Positions 26,401-35,516 of a stretch of 64,000 nucleotides of DNA are shown piece after piece; the stretch's first letter is position 1, and every line of letters starts with the position of its first letter. The position numbers were made by a program, and so were the translations under genes. Source of the stretch: Phycisphaerales bacterium (GTDB lineage: Bacteria; Planctomycetota; Phycisphaerae; Tepidisphaerales; Tepidisphaeraceae); contig JAQGHM010000067.1 of the NCBI GenBank assembly GCA_028291615.1, positions 22,551 to 86,550 of the forward strand. Direction: 5' to 3'. The notes under the pieces are model-generated. The model did not search any database and was not told where the DNA came from. It saw only the letters and a program-made list of their open reading frames with translations.

Positions 26401-27317
26401 GCACGCTAAACAATGGCGGCTCGCCGATGGTCCTGGGCGGCGGCAGCACGACGTTCATCGGAAGCGCGGCCGCCCCGGGCGGCACGGTAAACCTCGGCGG
26501 ACAAAGCCTGGAGGTGCGCGGTGGACTCCTCGTCAACAACGGGACGATCAACGGCACAGTCAACGTCCACTTCAACGGCCAGGCTTCGGGCGCTGGGACG
26601 TTCGGGCCAGTGAATCTCTTTGAGAACGGCCGATTCGCCCCCGGCGCCAGCGCCAGTCCGGCGGTGTTCAGCCCCGCCGCCGTCGCCGCCAGCCAGGCCT
26701 CCTTCGCGACCGGCACGTCACTGGCAATCGAGATCGGCGGCAAAACCGCCGGAAGCGGCTTCGATCAGGTCAACGTCACCGGCGCTGCTGCGCTCGCGGG
26801 GACGCTGGAGGTGACGACCGCCAATAACTTCATCCCCGCGGCACTCGATGCGTTTAAGATCGCATCATTCGCATCGCGCAGCGGCGCCTTTACCACTTAC
26901 CAGGGAATGACCAGCGGCAACGGTTTCGCCTACGCCCCGATCTACAGTGGCACCGACCTGACGCTGATCGCCACCCTGCCCGGCGACGCCAACTTGGACG
27001 GCAGGGTGGATTTCCTCGACTTGGCCAAACTCGCGCAAAGCTACAACAGCACGGTCTCGGGCATCACCGATTCCTGGTGGCTCAATGGCGACTTCACCTA
27101 TGACGGCACGGTCGATTTCCTCGATCTGGCGAAGCTCGCTCAAAACTACAACACGTCGGCCCTGCCTGCCGCGCCGGGCGAGTTCTCCGCGGCTTTTGCA
27201 GCCGATTGGACCAAGGCGCAGGAACTTGCCAGCGTACCCGAGCCCGAGTCGATAGCGTTGATGGGTGTGGCGATCCTGCTGATGCGCATCCGAAGGAAAC
27301 GAATACCCAATGATTAA
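23454..27317 (+). CDS. Giant autotransporter-strand repeat PEP-CTERM protein 1
   Basis: 1287 aa. Signal peptide to INSAGAQ, then many passenger-type beta-helix repeats (autotransporter-associated beta strand repeats, e.g. GGTASSTKAITLGSGGGQVQ and PGTLILGNSTNAFSGG). Residues 1175-1235 hold two dockerin-like calcium loops (DANLDGRVDFLD and DFTYDGTVDFLD, each followed by LAKLAQ). A PEP-CTERM tail follows: VPEPESIALMGVAILLM then RIRRKR. PEP-CTERM is read by exosortase sorting, so the protein is probably exported and anchored or released at the surface. GGAGGG precedes the ATG. The stop overlaps the next gene by eight bases. Confidence 0.9.
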   Translation: MNLLRLAIRVLLAIVLGIGFINSAGAQTWTGNSNGLWNVGSNWTSNPSVPVSGVDTSLNFGAAGAGGTSLTQNLLPNPFLLNALIFTKSAPTYTISGNGLDFRTSSVAVAPQIVQNSATAITLVNPLTLTNNVTIAGTGIGALNLNGAVLGAGSLTINAVGPVLLGNSGNAFSSLTIASGSLTLGNGAAIPAGRNVTIQSGGRFSTGGLSNTAATAIGAVSISDGGTFQVPSGSGNYFINRLAMDSPGFGQSMLDFTGAATATLHLVNPGAGISISGDGAWIGGGNSRLVNDTATPIDISLATFGTLTSSLRLANGANGQGFRVTGAGTTFTVTNAGNSANLNVDNAANLSVAEFIGTGTLTLSDTSVQQTTGTLLYTGGTASSTKAITLGSGGGQVQVGAAGTNLTLSGVISESSAGQRLLLAGTGDQVPATLTLTGNNTYTGLTQIGAGLVVSVAAIPNGGIAGPFGAASISSGGNFVALSGFLNGAIATLQYTGATASTDRGIALTGAGAIEVTNAQSSLTLAGQVIDAFLNSGALVKNGPGTLILGNSTNAFSGGAVVNAGRLMLGSGTAMPAGANVVVQSGAEFNTAGFANAKASAIATLVLNGGTLRVPSGTFNNSYHLNKLVTDFSGGTVDLTGTTNGSSGGFALLFDTTGAAININGNTSWMGPGTSFIANNIGGGVELPITIAPNATLTSTVGLASFSPSASFPIRVTGGGTLYLNGGVVFAATIRVNQAKLRLDTLTGLNSSVLALTLDAATLQYGGASSTGGSAFSLGSGGGTIEVLNPSTILTLFGAIPGSDTAPLTKIGPGTLALTNTSNNTYQGGLIVSGGRLDVSADAQLGQVSPTVNPAGTLRFTASTTTARTFSLNGGALEAASGATLNLNGAAVNGGFMRGAGVFALTGGTAISGANTASSATLNQIGPASVNNFTNNGQFTNAAGQTLTWNNGTNTSAGRMTVMGTANVNDLVSDGTLTIAAGGTLNNGGSPMVLGGGSTTFIGSAAAPGGTVNLGGQSLEVRGGLLVNNGTINGTVNVHFNGQASGAGTFGPVNLFENGRFAPGASASPAVFSPAAVAASQASFATGTSLAIEIGGKTAGSGFDQVNVTGAAALAGTLEVTTANNFIPAALDAFKIASFASRSGAFTTYQGMTSGNGFAYAPIYSGTDLTLIATLPGDANLDGRVDFLDLAKLAQSYNSTVSGITDSWWLNGDFTYDGTVDFLDLAKLAQNYNTSALPAAPGEFSAAFAADWTKAQELASVPEPESIALMGVAILLMRIRRKRIPND
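26616..27240 (+). repeat. Long direct repeat, copy 1 (3' part of PEP-CTERM gene 1)
   Basis: About 620 bases coding from LFENGRFAPGASASP to the PEP-CTERM motif, nearly the same as 29409-30036. Divergence is mostly silent plus a one-codon length change, consistent with recent duplication or gene conversion. Confidence 0.8.
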
Positions 27318-30117
27318 GTTTGCCTGCATCGCCGCGGCCGTTGCGCTATTCTCCTGCGCCCCGGTTTTCGCCGAAACCTTCACTTGGTCCAGCGCCGCCA
27401 CGGGCAATAACAATTGGAGCGCCGGCAACAGTTGGATAGGTGGTACCCCGCCCGTCTCCGCCAACACCACTGACATCCTGTTTGCCACGTCCCTTCGCAC
27501 GTCCCCCGTCGACAATCTCGCCACTCCTTTCACGATCCGTTCGCTTTTTTTCGTCGACAATCCCTACAGCCTGAGCGGCAATTGGTTGACCTTTGAAGGT
27601 GAATTCGCCGGCATCTTCAACAACACCACCACGTCAATCTCCAACCACATCACGCTCAATTCGACCATTACCTACCAGCAGAATGGCAACGCGACTTTCT
27701 CGAACACCATTGATGGCGGGGGTGGGTTCATCAAAGCAGGCGCCGGCACCGTCACGTTCAATACCTTCAACCTCTACAACGGCGACACCGATATCAACGC
27801 CGGCCAGATCGTGCTCGGGCACACGCAGGGTTTGCTCTTAACGACCGTCAACCTCAACACCAACAACGGCATCAATCTGAATGGTTTTGCGGCGGTGATC
27901 GGCAACCTTGCCGGGACCGGAAATCTGAATCTCGGCTCCGCGTCCGTCAGCGTCGGCACCAACAACACCTCGCAGGCCTATTCCGGCCAATTCTCCGCAA
28001 CCACCGGCACTATCGATAAGCGCGGCTCGGGCACTTGGACGCTCAGCGGCGCCGGCAGCAGCTTTTCAAGGTTCTCCGTCAGTAGCGGCCGCACCGTGCT
28101 CTCCGGCGGCAACCTTACGCTGACCTCAACCTCCGCGGTCAATCGCGCGCTGATGGTCGGAAACACCGAAGGTGGCGCCTTGGATGTTTTCGCCGGAGCC
28201 GCTCTCAATACCGTCGCCGGCGGCACGGGCAGCGCGCTGATCAAGGGTGCCTCCGGGACCGCATCGACGATGACGGTGGCCGGCGCGGGATCGCGCTGGG
28301 ATGCCTCGCAAATTGATATCGGAGGCAGCACCACCACGCGCGGCGCACTGGTCGCCGATAACGCAGGCGTTATCAACGCCGGCGACATCTTCGTCGGCAA
28401 ACCCGGCGGCGGATCTCTCGTCATCCAAAATGGCGGCATCGTCACTACCACGCATTTGAATGTCAGCAGCGACGCAGCCGATCCGGCCCCCACCGTCGCT
28501 CTGCGCAGCGGCGGCCAATCCGCCGCCACCGAAACCATCCTCGCCACGCCAACCAGCTCGATCGACGTCGATCGCGGCACCCTGCACACCGCGATGCTCA
28601 CCAGCGCCGCGGGAAATGGATCGATCACTCTGCGCGATCCCTTCGGCGCCAGCGCCCTGGTCATCGACGGAAGCAGCGCTTCGGCCACCTACACCGGCTC
28701 CATCTCCGGTAGCGGCGGCATCACGAAAAATGGCGCGTCCACGCAGACGCTCTCCGGCCCCAACACTTACAACGGCGCCACCACCGTCAATGCCGGCAAT
28801 CTCATCCTGACCAACGGCTCATCCGCCTCCTACAACGCCAACGGCGCCGGCAAAATCACGCTCAACTTCGGCGATCTCGGCCACAGCTCGCTACGCGTCA
28901 GCGGCGGCGGCACCATCATTTATCCCCCTACCGTTATCGGCGGCTTCATTCGCGGCAGTGACGGCCAGCACAACCTCAAGGCCGTCACCAGCTTTAATGG
29001 CACGACCTTCGCCGTCGATTCCGCTCTGTCGCAGGACAACCCGCTCACCCTCAACAACGTCACTAACAGCGGCAACTTCACCAATAACGACTCGCTCACC
29101 TGGGATGGCGGGGTCAACACATCGGCCGGCACGTTCACCGTCAATGCGAAGGGAACATTGGTCACCGCATTCGAAAACAATGGCGTGATCGCGATCCAGC
29201 GCGGCGGCTCGCTCACTAACTCCAATACCACCCTCGTCAGCGGCGGCGGCAGTCGCATCGACATCGATTCACAAGGCCAGCTCAACCTTGTTTCCTCCGA
29301 ACTGAACCTCAACGGCAGCCTGCTTATCAACAACGGCGCCGTCAAAGGCACGGTCAACGTACATTTCAATGGTCTGGCGACTGGCAGTGGGGACTTCGGC
29401 AAGATCAACCTGTTTGAGAACGGCCGGTTCGCCCCCGGCGCCGGCGCCAGCCCGGCAGTGTTCAGCCCTGCCGCCGTCGCCGCCAGTCAGGCGTCCTTCG
29501 CGACCGGCACGTCGCTGGCGATCGAGATCGGTGGCAAAACCGCCGGGAGCGGGTTCGATCAGGTGAACGTGGACGGTGTCGCCACGCTGGCCGGGACGCT
29601 TGAGGTCACGACCGCCAACAACTTCGTCCCCGCCGCGCTCGATGCGTTTAAGGTAGTGTCATTCGCGTCGCGCAGCTGCGCCTTTTCCACCTACGCCGGT
29701 ACGCTCAGCGCCGCGAACGGCTTAGCTTACGCGCCCATCTACAGTGCTACCGACCTGACGCTGATCGCCACCCTGCCCGGCGACGCCAACCTGGACGGCA
29801 AGGTCGATTTCCTCGATCTGGCCAGGCTCGCGCAAAGCTACAACAGCACGGTCTCGGGCACGACCGATTCTTGGTGGCTCAAGGGCGACTTTACGTATGA
29901 CGGCAAGGTCGATTTCCTCGATCTGGCCAGGCTCGCGCAGAACTACAACACGTCGGCCCTGCCTGCCGCGCCGGGCGAGTTCTCGGCGGCCCTTGCAGCC
30001 GATTGGAGCAAGGCCCAGGAACTTGCCAGCGTACCGGAGCCGTCGCTGGCTGCGCTAACCGGTTTGGCGCTCCTGCTGGTGCGCACTCGCGGGTGCCGCC
30101 ATGCGTCGAATATTTAA
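27310..30117 (+). CDS. Giant autotransporter-strand repeat PEP-CTERM protein 2
   Basis: 935 aa, paralogue of the preceding protein. Signal peptide ends AETFTWS; beta-helix repeats include GAGTVTFNTFNLYNG and GPNTYNGATTVNAGNLIL. The last 230 residues are almost the same as in the first protein: two dockerin-like loops (GDANLDGKVDFLDLA), the SALPAAPGEFSAA stretch and VPEPSLAALTGLALLLV with a basic end. Starts inside the end of the first gene (8-base overlap), so the pair is co-expressed. Followed by a hairpin shared with rpsD. Confidence 0.9.
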   Translation: MIKFACIAAAVALFSCAPVFAETFTWSSAATGNNNWSAGNSWIGGTPPVSANTTDILFATSLRTSPVDNLATPFTIRSLFFVDNPYSLSGNWLTFEGEFAGIFNNTTTSISNHITLNSTITYQQNGNATFSNTIDGGGGFIKAGAGTVTFNTFNLYNGDTDINAGQIVLGHTQGLLLTTVNLNTNNGINLNGFAAVIGNLAGTGNLNLGSASVSVGTNNTSQAYSGQFSATTGTIDKRGSGTWTLSGAGSSFSRFSVSSGRTVLSGGNLTLTSTSAVNRALMVGNTEGGALDVFAGAALNTVAGGTGSALIKGASGTASTMTVAGAGSRWDASQIDIGGSTTTRGALVADNAGVINAGDIFVGKPGGGSLVIQNGGIVTTTHLNVSSDAADPAPTVALRSGGQSAATETILATPTSSIDVDRGTLHTAMLTSAAGNGSITLRDPFGASALVIDGSSASATYTGSISGSGGITKNGASTQTLSGPNTYNGATTVNAGNLILTNGSSASYNANGAGKITLNFGDLGHSSLRVSGGGTIIYPPTVIGGFIRGSDGQHNLKAVTSFNGTTFAVDSALSQDNPLTLNNVTNSGNFTNNDSLTWDGGVNTSAGTFTVNAKGTLVTAFENNGVIAIQRGGSLTNSNTTLVSGGGSRIDIDSQGQLNLVSSELNLNGSLLINNGAVKGTVNVHFNGLATGSGDFGKINLFENGRFAPGAGASPAVFSPAAVAASQASFATGTSLAIEIGGKTAGSGFDQVNVDGVATLAGTLEVTTANNFVPAALDAFKVVSFASRSCAFSTYAGTLSAANGLAYAPIYSATDLTLIATLPGDANLDGKVDFLDLARLAQSYNSTVSGTTDSWWLKGDFTYDGKVDFLDLARLAQNYNTSALPAAPGEFSAALAADWSKAQELASVPEPSLAALTGLALLLVRTRGCRHASNI
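29409..30036 (+). repeat. Long direct repeat, copy 2 (3' part of PEP-CTERM gene 2)
   Basis: Second copy of the repeat at 26616-27240. Recombination between the copies would delete about 2.8 kb and leave one chimeric PEP-CTERM gene. Confidence 0.8.
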
Positions 30118-30125
30118 ACAAACAA

Positions 30126-30150
30126 GCCCCATGACGGCGAGCCATGGGGC
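30126..30150 (-). terminator. Terminator of rpsD, possibly bidirectional
   Basis: GCCCCATG/CATGGGGC stem with a short loop; on the minus strand it is followed by TTGTTTGTTT. It lies between the convergent PEP-CTERM gene and rpsD and can serve both, though the T-run is better on the rpsD side. Confidence 0.75.
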
Positions 30151-30194
30151 CTGTTCTTCTATTGAATTGTGGTCGGCAAGACCGGGATGCGGCT

Positions 30195-30791
30195 TTACCG
30201 ATAGAATTCGATGATCAGGTTCATATTGACTTCGAACGGCACGTCCTCGGGCGTCGGCAGGGCGTTGACCTTGCCGGTGAGCTGCGAGGGGTTCCATTCA
30301 AGCCAGTTGGGGACGTTGTGGCTGCCGACCTGTTCCATGTTGTCGCGCAGGACCTTGCCAATCCCTTCCTTGAAGGTGATCGTCTGGCCGGCTTCAACGC
30401 GGTAGGACGGGATGTCGGTTTTGTGGCCGTCGACCAGAACGTGGCCATGGGCGACGATCTGGCGGGCGGCCCAGATGGTTTTGGCGACGCCCAAGCGGCG
30501 CAGGACGTTGTCCAGGCGCGTCTCCAGGATTTGCATCATCGTGCTGGCGGTGTTGCCCTTGGAGCGCTTGGCGATGTCCAGGAACTTACGGAACTGCTTT
30601 TCCAGCATGCCGTAATGGAAGCGGAGCTTCTGCTTTTCGGTCAGGCGCACGCCGTATTCGGTGTTGCGGCGGCCGCGATAGCCGTGCATGCCGGGGAGGG
30701 TAAGCTCTTTGGCGGTGTGCTTGGGGATGTCGGCGATCGGTACGCCGACGCGGCGGGACAGTTTAACCTTGGGACCCAGGTAGCGGCCCAT
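30195..30791 (-). CDS. rpsD: 30S ribosomal protein S4
   Basis: 198 aa. Typical bacterial S4: MGRYLGPKVKLSRRVGVP start, RLTEKQKLRFHYGMLEKQF, and the S4 RNA-binding domain (TRLDNVLRRLGVA...ARQIVAHGHVLVDG). Lacks the zinc-binding cysteines of the C+ form. S4 nucleates 30S assembly and represses its own mRNA in several bacteria. Here it stands alone, away from the alpha operon, with its own strong promoter and about 180 bases of leader. Confidence 0.98.
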   Translation of the reverse strand: MGRYLGPKVKLSRRVGVPIADIPKHTAKELTLPGMHGYRGRRNTEYGVRLTEKQKLRFHYGMLEKQFRKFLDIAKRSKGNTASTMMQILETRLDNVLRRLGVAKTIWAARQIVAHGHVLVDGHKTDIPSYRVEAGQTITFKEGIGKVLRDNMEQVGSHNVPNWLEWNPSQLTGKVNALPTPEDVPFEVNMNLIIEFYR

Positions 30792-30971
30792 ATCTCACGC
30801 AACTCTTTCTACGCGCTCTTCTTGTAAATCGAGGCGCGCTCAAAACATGCGCAGCGACCGTGCTGAAAGCGGGCGATCGTCTTATGCGCCTTGCCGGCGG
30901 GCATGGTTTTGAGGCATGCGGGCCGGTCTCAGCCGCGCGGGCCGCGATCGGGCCCGCTTCCACGGCGAGGG
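30792..30971 (-). promoter_or_regulatory. Long rpsD 5' leader, candidate S4 autoregulatory RNA
   Basis: About 180 bases between the predicted transcription start and the rpsD ATG, with no other gene. It can form a GC hairpin GCGGGCC/GGCCCGC (30937-30957). Ribosomal protein leaders of this length often hold a structure bound by the protein itself; that role here is inferred. Confidence 0.4.
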
Positions 30972-30977
30972 GAGGGG

Positions 30978-31005
30978 GGATTATAGCGATTGACGCCCGG
31001 CTGAC
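30978..31005 (-). promoter_or_regulatory. Strong sigma-70-type promoter of rpsD
   Basis: On the minus strand: -35 TTGTCA (31000-31005), 16-base spacer, -10 TATAAT (30978-30983). It is the best full promoter in the window and points at rpsD. Confidence 0.8.
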
Positions 31006-31063
31006 AAGGCAACGCGCGATCTGTCCATTGTCGATTAGGGCTCGCAGAGGATAAAGGAGAAGG

Positions 31064-32317
31064 ATGCCAGCCCTTGCCACGCCTGCCAAGCTCAAGTTCG
31101 GGCCGCCTTCCCAGGTCCGGTCATTCCTGAACCTGCCGGGAAGTTTTGAATACCTGCTGACCGGAAGCACGTCGCGGCCGCGGTTGCCGGACGAGTTGCT
31201 GGGCGCGAGCGCCGCGCGGCCGAAGAACGTGGTGCTGATCCTCATTGACGGCTGGGGCTGGAAGAAGGCGTTCGATCCAACGTTGCCGCTCGTCTCGCGC
31301 ATCAGCCGCGAAAGCTCTACCCACATCCACCCCATCGACAGCGGTTTCCCGACGACGACGGCGGCGATGCTCCCCTCGCTTTACACCGGTCAACCGCCCG
31401 TGGTGCACGGGTATGTCGAGTGGCGTCACTATGAGGAATCGCTCGGCGCGACGATCAACATCTTGCCGTGGCGGCTGGAGTCGGACCACGGCCAGCGCGA
31501 GAGCCTGGCGCGGCGCGGTGTCGATCCGCACACGATCCTGCGCAAGGGGACGTTCTTCAAAGAGCTGAAGGAGAAGGGCGTCACCGGCCACCTGGTTCAG
31601 CCGGACGAGTTGCAGAACAGCACGTTCAACAGTTTTATCGTGCCGCCGGAAGATGCGACGACGGTCTTCTACGCGAATTTTCGACGGGGCCTGGATGAGA
31701 TCACCAACGCGCTGGCCCTGCCGGGCGAGCGCAAGCTGATCATCTTCTACGCGATGAAGTACGACCACATCTGCCACCTGCTGGGCCCCGAGTCGGCCGG
31801 GGCGCGGGAGGCGCTGCAGCAGACGCTGAACACGATCGACGACTGGTACCTGAGCGTTGCCGGCCAGCACCCCGGCACGCTGCTGACGATGACGGCCGAT
31901 CATGGTCAAATCCACGTCCCGCTGACGCAGTGGATCAGCTTGCCGGAAAAAACGCCGCTGTTGGGGAAGTATCTAAGAAAGGACGCAGCCGGGAACCTCA
32001 TCCCGATGGCGGGCTCGGCGCGGGACCGTTTCGCATATCTCCGCCCCGGTAGCGAGGCCGAGGCGCTGGAGGTCGTCTCAAGACAACTGGAAGGCCTGGC
32101 CGACGTGCAACTGGTGCGCGACATGGTGGCGCGCGGGTATTACAACAGTGCGACGCCGTCAGAACAGTTCTGGCGGCGGATGGGCGATCTCTGCATCCTG
32201 CCCCACGCCGGGTGCATCACGGGATGGGATGGCGCAGTCGGAAAGGACCTCGGACACCACGGCGGACTATCGGAGGATGAGGTGCAGATCCCGTGGATCA
32301 TGACGGGGTTGGGGTAA
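31064..32317 (+). CDS. Alkaline phosphatase-superfamily phosphodiesterase
   Basis: 417 aa, no signal peptide. Type I phosphodiesterase/nucleotide pyrophosphatase features: metal-binding VVLILIDGWGW, nucleophile region FPTTTAAMLPSLYTG, later TADHGQIHV and LGHHGGLS with metal His/Asp. Such proteins hydrolyse phosphodiesters or phosphonates; the substrate is unknown. AAGGAG before ATG. It ends inside the last 20 bases of the convergent GH63 gene. Confidence 0.85.
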   Translation: MPALATPAKLKFGPPSQVRSFLNLPGSFEYLLTGSTSRPRLPDELLGASAARPKNVVLILIDGWGWKKAFDPTLPLVSRISRESSTHIHPIDSGFPTTTAAMLPSLYTGQPPVVHGYVEWRHYEESLGATINILPWRLESDHGQRESLARRGVDPHTILRKGTFFKELKEKGVTGHLVQPDELQNSTFNSFIVPPEDATTVFYANFRRGLDEITNALALPGERKLIIFYAMKYDHICHLLGPESAGAREALQQTLNTIDDWYLSVAGQHPGTLLTMTADHGQIHVPLTQWISLPEKTPLLGKYLRKDAAGNLIPMAGSARDRFAYLRPGSEAEALEVVSRQLEGLADVQLVRDMVARGYYNSATPSEQFWRRMGDLCILPHAGCITGWDGAVGKDLGHHGGLSEDEVQIPWIMTGLG

Positions 32318-35045
32318 GGGCAGGCGCGTCGGTCGCCGCTTTCTTCTCCGCTTCAGCGCGATCGAGTGCTTGTTGCTCGATCAATTTGGCGACCAATCCG
32401 GTCCATCCCGTCTGGTGACTGGCGCCCAGTCCCGTGCCGTTGTCGCCGTGGAAGAATTCGTGGAAGAGGAGGTGGTCTTTAAAGTGGGGGTCGTGCTGGA
32501 GGAGCGGGTTGTCGCCGAAGCAGGGGCGCTTGCCGTTTTCGTCGGGGAGGAACAGGTTGACCAGGCGGCGACCCAGCTCGATCGCGACTTGATTCAGCGT
32601 TAGCAATTGTCCGGACCCGCGCGGGCATTCGACGGTGAACATTTCGCCGTAGAAGCGGTCGTAGACGCGCAGGGCGGTGATCAGCATGAACGCGGTGGGG
32701 AACCAGATCGGGCCGCGCCAATTCGAGTTGCCGCCAAAGAGGCGCGTGGTCGATTCCGCCGGTTCGTAGCGCACGGTCCACTCGCGGTCGCCGACGCTCA
32801 GCACATACGGCTTGGCGAGGTGATACCGCGACAGCGAGCGCAGGCCGAACTCGGAGAGGAACTCCGTCTCGTCAAGCGTGCGCTCGAGGATGCGCTTCAG
32901 CCGGTCGAAGTTGGCGATCGACAGCAGGCAGCGAGCGCCGTTGGCGGTCCAGATGCACATCATGCCCAGCGACAAATCCGGGCGATTGGTCATCAGCCAA
33001 TCGTATCGCGCCTTGAAATTCGGCAGCTTCTCGAACCAGCTGTGATCCAGGATCTGCGCCGCGAAGAGCGGGATCAGGCCGACCAGCGAGCGCACCTTAA
33101 GCTTGGTCGAAACCGTTGAATCGACGTTCTTGATCGAGTCGTAATACCAGCCGTCTTCCTCGTCCCAGAGCGTATTGCCCGCCGCCTCGCCGCGATTGAT
33201 GGCTGCCGCGATGGCCATGAAATGCTCGAAGAATTTAATCCCTAGGTGCTCATAGACCTGATCTTCCTGCGCCAGTTCCAAACCGATCGCCATCATGTTG
33301 AGGCAGAAGAGGGCCATCCATCCGGTGGCGTCGGCCTGTTCGAGATAGCCCCCATCGGGCAACGGTTTTGAGCGATCGAAGACCGAGATGTTGTCGAGCC
33401 CGAGGAAGCCGCCCTGGAAGATGTTTCGTCCCTGGCTGTCCTTGCGATTGACCCACCAGGTGAAGTTGAGCAGCAGCTTGTGGTAGCAGCGCTCGAGAAA
33501 CTGGCGGTCGCCCTTCTCGCCATTCGCATGCTTCTCGATGTTGTAGACGCGGAATGCCGCCCATGCCTGCACCGGCGGATTCACGTCGGAGAATTCCCAC
33601 TCATACGCGGGGATCTGGCCGTTGGGGTGCTGGAGCTTCTCGCTGATGATCAGTTCGAGCTGGTGCTTGGCAGAATCGACGTCGATCATCGCCAGCGGGA
33701 TGACGTGAAACGCAAGGTCCCACGCGGCGAACCAGGGATATTCCCACTTGTCGGGCATTGAGAAAACGTCGGCGGTTGAGAGGTGCTCCCAATCCTTGTT
33801 CCGCCGGGCGAGGCGCTCTTGGGGCGGGGGTGGGCCGGCGGGGTCGCCGTGGAGCCAGGCGTGGACGTCGTAGGCGTAGAACTGCTTGGACCAGAGCATG
33901 CCCGCGAACGCCTGCCGCTGCACGCGCCGTTCTTCGTCGGTGGCGTTTTCCGGGTGGATCGCGTTGTAAAACTTGTCCGCCTCGCGCTGCCGCACGGAGA
34001 AGAACTTCCCGAAGTTGGCGAACGGGTGATCGTGCTCCTCGGGCGTAAGCCGCAGGTCCACCTGCCGCGACTCACCGGCCGGGATCTCCAGCAGGTAATT
34101 CAGCCCCGCCTTCGTGCCGCGCGCATCGGGAGTAGTCACGCCATCCACCTGGTTGACGATGTACTCGTGAAACGCGTCCTTCACGTGCGGCTTGGGATTC
34201 TCCTGCTGGTAAAGCCGCTGCGCGTTGGTCTCATTGTCGGTGAAGAGCGGTTCGGGCTGGCCGGCGGCGTAGAGGAAGCGGTTGCCCAGCGTTTCGTGGG
34301 TGGCGCGCAGCTCCACCTGATGCTCCAGCTTGCGCTTGACGGTGATCAGCGGCTCTTCCCCGCGCGGCTTGCTCCACGCCCAGGTGTTGCGAAACCAGAG
34401 CTGCGGGATCACGTGCAGGATCGCCGGATCGGGGCCGCGATTACTCACGGTGATGCGAATGACCAGGTCCTGCGGCGCGGCCTTGGCATACTCGACCACG
34501 ACGTCGAAGTAACGCGAGTGGTTAAAGACGCCGGTGTCGAGCAACTCAAACTCGGGCTCGAACGTGCTGCGCTGGCCGTTGGCCTCGACGAGGCGGGCGT
34601 AGGGGAACTCAGCCTGCGGATATTTGTACAGGTACTTGAGGTACGAATACGTCGGCGTCGCGTCGAGATAATAGTAGAGCTCCTTGACGTCCTCGCCATG
34701 GTTGCCTTCGGGACCGGTCAGTCCGAACAGACGCTCCTTGAGGATCGAGTCGCGGCCGTTCCAGAGCGCGAGCGAGAAACAGAGGATCTGGTCTTCATCG
34801 CAAATCGCCGCGAGTCCGTCCTCGTTCCAGCGGTAAGCCTTCGAGCGGGCGTGGTCGTGGGGCAGAAACGCCCAGGCGCTGCCGTCGGCCGAATAATCTT
34901 CGCGCACGGTGCCCCAAGCGCGCTCGGCGACGAACGGGCCCCACTGCTTCCAGTTCTTCTCGCCGGCCCGATGTTCCAGAAGTCGCTTGTGCTCGGGCGT
35001 AACCTGCAGGGACGACGTGGAAGTGGTGGTGGTGTTGCGTTTCAT
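32298..35045 (-). CDS. GH63-type alpha-glucosidase
   Basis: 915 aa, cytoplasmic (no signal peptide). Matches the bacterial glucosidase branch of GH63: [69 protein letters not shown] and [12 protein letters not shown] at the C-terminus, the (alpha/alpha)6 barrel. Bacterial members act on alpha-glucosides such as trehalose-, mannosyl- or glucosylglycerate-like solutes; the substrate is not clear. Its ATG overlaps the tsaE stop (ATGA), so it is the last gene of a coupled five-gene run. Confidence 0.85.
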   Translation of the reverse strand: MKRNTTTTSTSSLQVTPEHKRLLEHRAGEKNWKQWGPFVAERAWGTVREDYSADGSAWAFLPHDHARSKAYRWNEDGLAAICDEDQILCFSLALWNGRDSILKERLFGLTGPEGNHGEDVKELYYYLDATPTYSYLKYLYKYPQAEFPYARLVEANGQRSTFEPEFELLDTGVFNHSRYFDVVVEYAKAAPQDLVIRITVSNRGPDPAILHVIPQLWFRNTWAWSKPRGEEPLITVKRKLEHQVELRATHETLGNRFLYAAGQPEPLFTDNETNAQRLYQQENPKPHVKDAFHEYIVNQVDGVTTPDARGTKAGLNYLLEIPAGESRQVDLRLTPEEHDHPFANFGKFFSVRQREADKFYNAIHPENATDEERRVQRQAFAGMLWSKQFYAYDVHAWLHGDPAGPPPPQERLARRNKDWEHLSTADVFSMPDKWEYPWFAAWDLAFHVIPLAMIDVDSAKHQLELIISEKLQHPNGQIPAYEWEFSDVNPPVQAWAAFRVYNIEKHANGEKGDRQFLERCYHKLLLNFTWWVNRKDSQGRNIFQGGFLGLDNISVFDRSKPLPDGGYLEQADATGWMALFCLNMMAIGLELAQEDQVYEHLGIKFFEHFMAIAAAINRGEAAGNTLWDEEDGWYYDSIKNVDSTVSTKLKVRSLVGLIPLFAAQILDHSWFEKLPNFKARYDWLMTNRPDLSLGMMCIWTANGARCLLSIANFDRLKRILERTLDETEFLSEFGLRSLSRYHLAKPYVLSVGDREWTVRYEPAESTTRLFGGNSNWRGPIWFPTAFMLITALRVYDRFYGEMFTVECPRGSGQLLTLNQVAIELGRRLVNLFLPDENGKRPCFGDNPLLQHDPHFKDHLLFHEFFHGDNGTGLGASHQTGWTGLVAKLIEQQALDRAEAEKKAATDAPALTPTPS

Positions 35046-35515
35046 CGCGGATCGATTGTCGGGCCTTGCGCGTCGCTTGTCACCGGCCCGGGAGCCTCGA
35101 TCGAGATTCGCCGCGTGGTCTCGTCAAGTGGCTCGATGCGAATGTGCAGGGTGCCCGCGGGCAGCAGTTCGGTGATTCGGTCGGCCCATTCGACCACGAC
35201 CACGCCCCCCTGCTCGAGTAGCTCTGTGAAGCCGATGGCTTCGAAATCTTCCGGCCCATTGACGCGATACGCATCGAGATGAAACAGCGGCAATCGACCG
35301 GTGTCGTAAATATTCAGGAGTACATAGGTGGGGCTCGACACCGTTCGCGGGTTGCCGCCCAGCCCGATCAGCAAGCCGCGGACGAACTGTGTCTTGCCCG
35401 CGCCCAGATTCCCGTGGAGCGCGATGGCCGAGCCGGGCCCGAGCGTGCGCGCGAGTTCCGCGGCGACGGTTTCGGTCTCGACGACGGAGCGCGTTTCATA
35501 ATCCACGGCGAACAC
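35042..35515 (-). CDS. tsaE: tRNA t6A-forming ATPase TsaE
   Basis: 157 aa. Works with TsaB and TsaD in threonylcarbamoyl-A37 modification of tRNA. Walker A GNLGAGKT at 35-42, then SPTYVLLNIY, FHLDAYRV and VVVEWADRI, all typical. GTG start at 35515, two bases from the stop of the preceding gene (a second GTG at 35506 is also possible). Coupled downstream to the GH63 gene by a 4-base overlap. No other t6A gene is in the window. Confidence 0.93.
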   Translation of the reverse strand: MFAVDYETRSVVETETVAAELARTLGPGSAIALHGNLGAGKTQFVRGLLIGLGGNPRTVSSPTYVLLNIYDTGRLPLFHLDAYRVNGPEDFEAIGFTELLEQGGVVVVEWADRITELLPAGTLHIRIEPLDETTRRISIEAPGPVTSDAQGPTIDPR

Positions 35516-35516
35516 C

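Noticed and set aside
33783..35282. 499-codon plus-strand frame
   Set aside because: Shadow of the GH63 glucosidase and tsaE.
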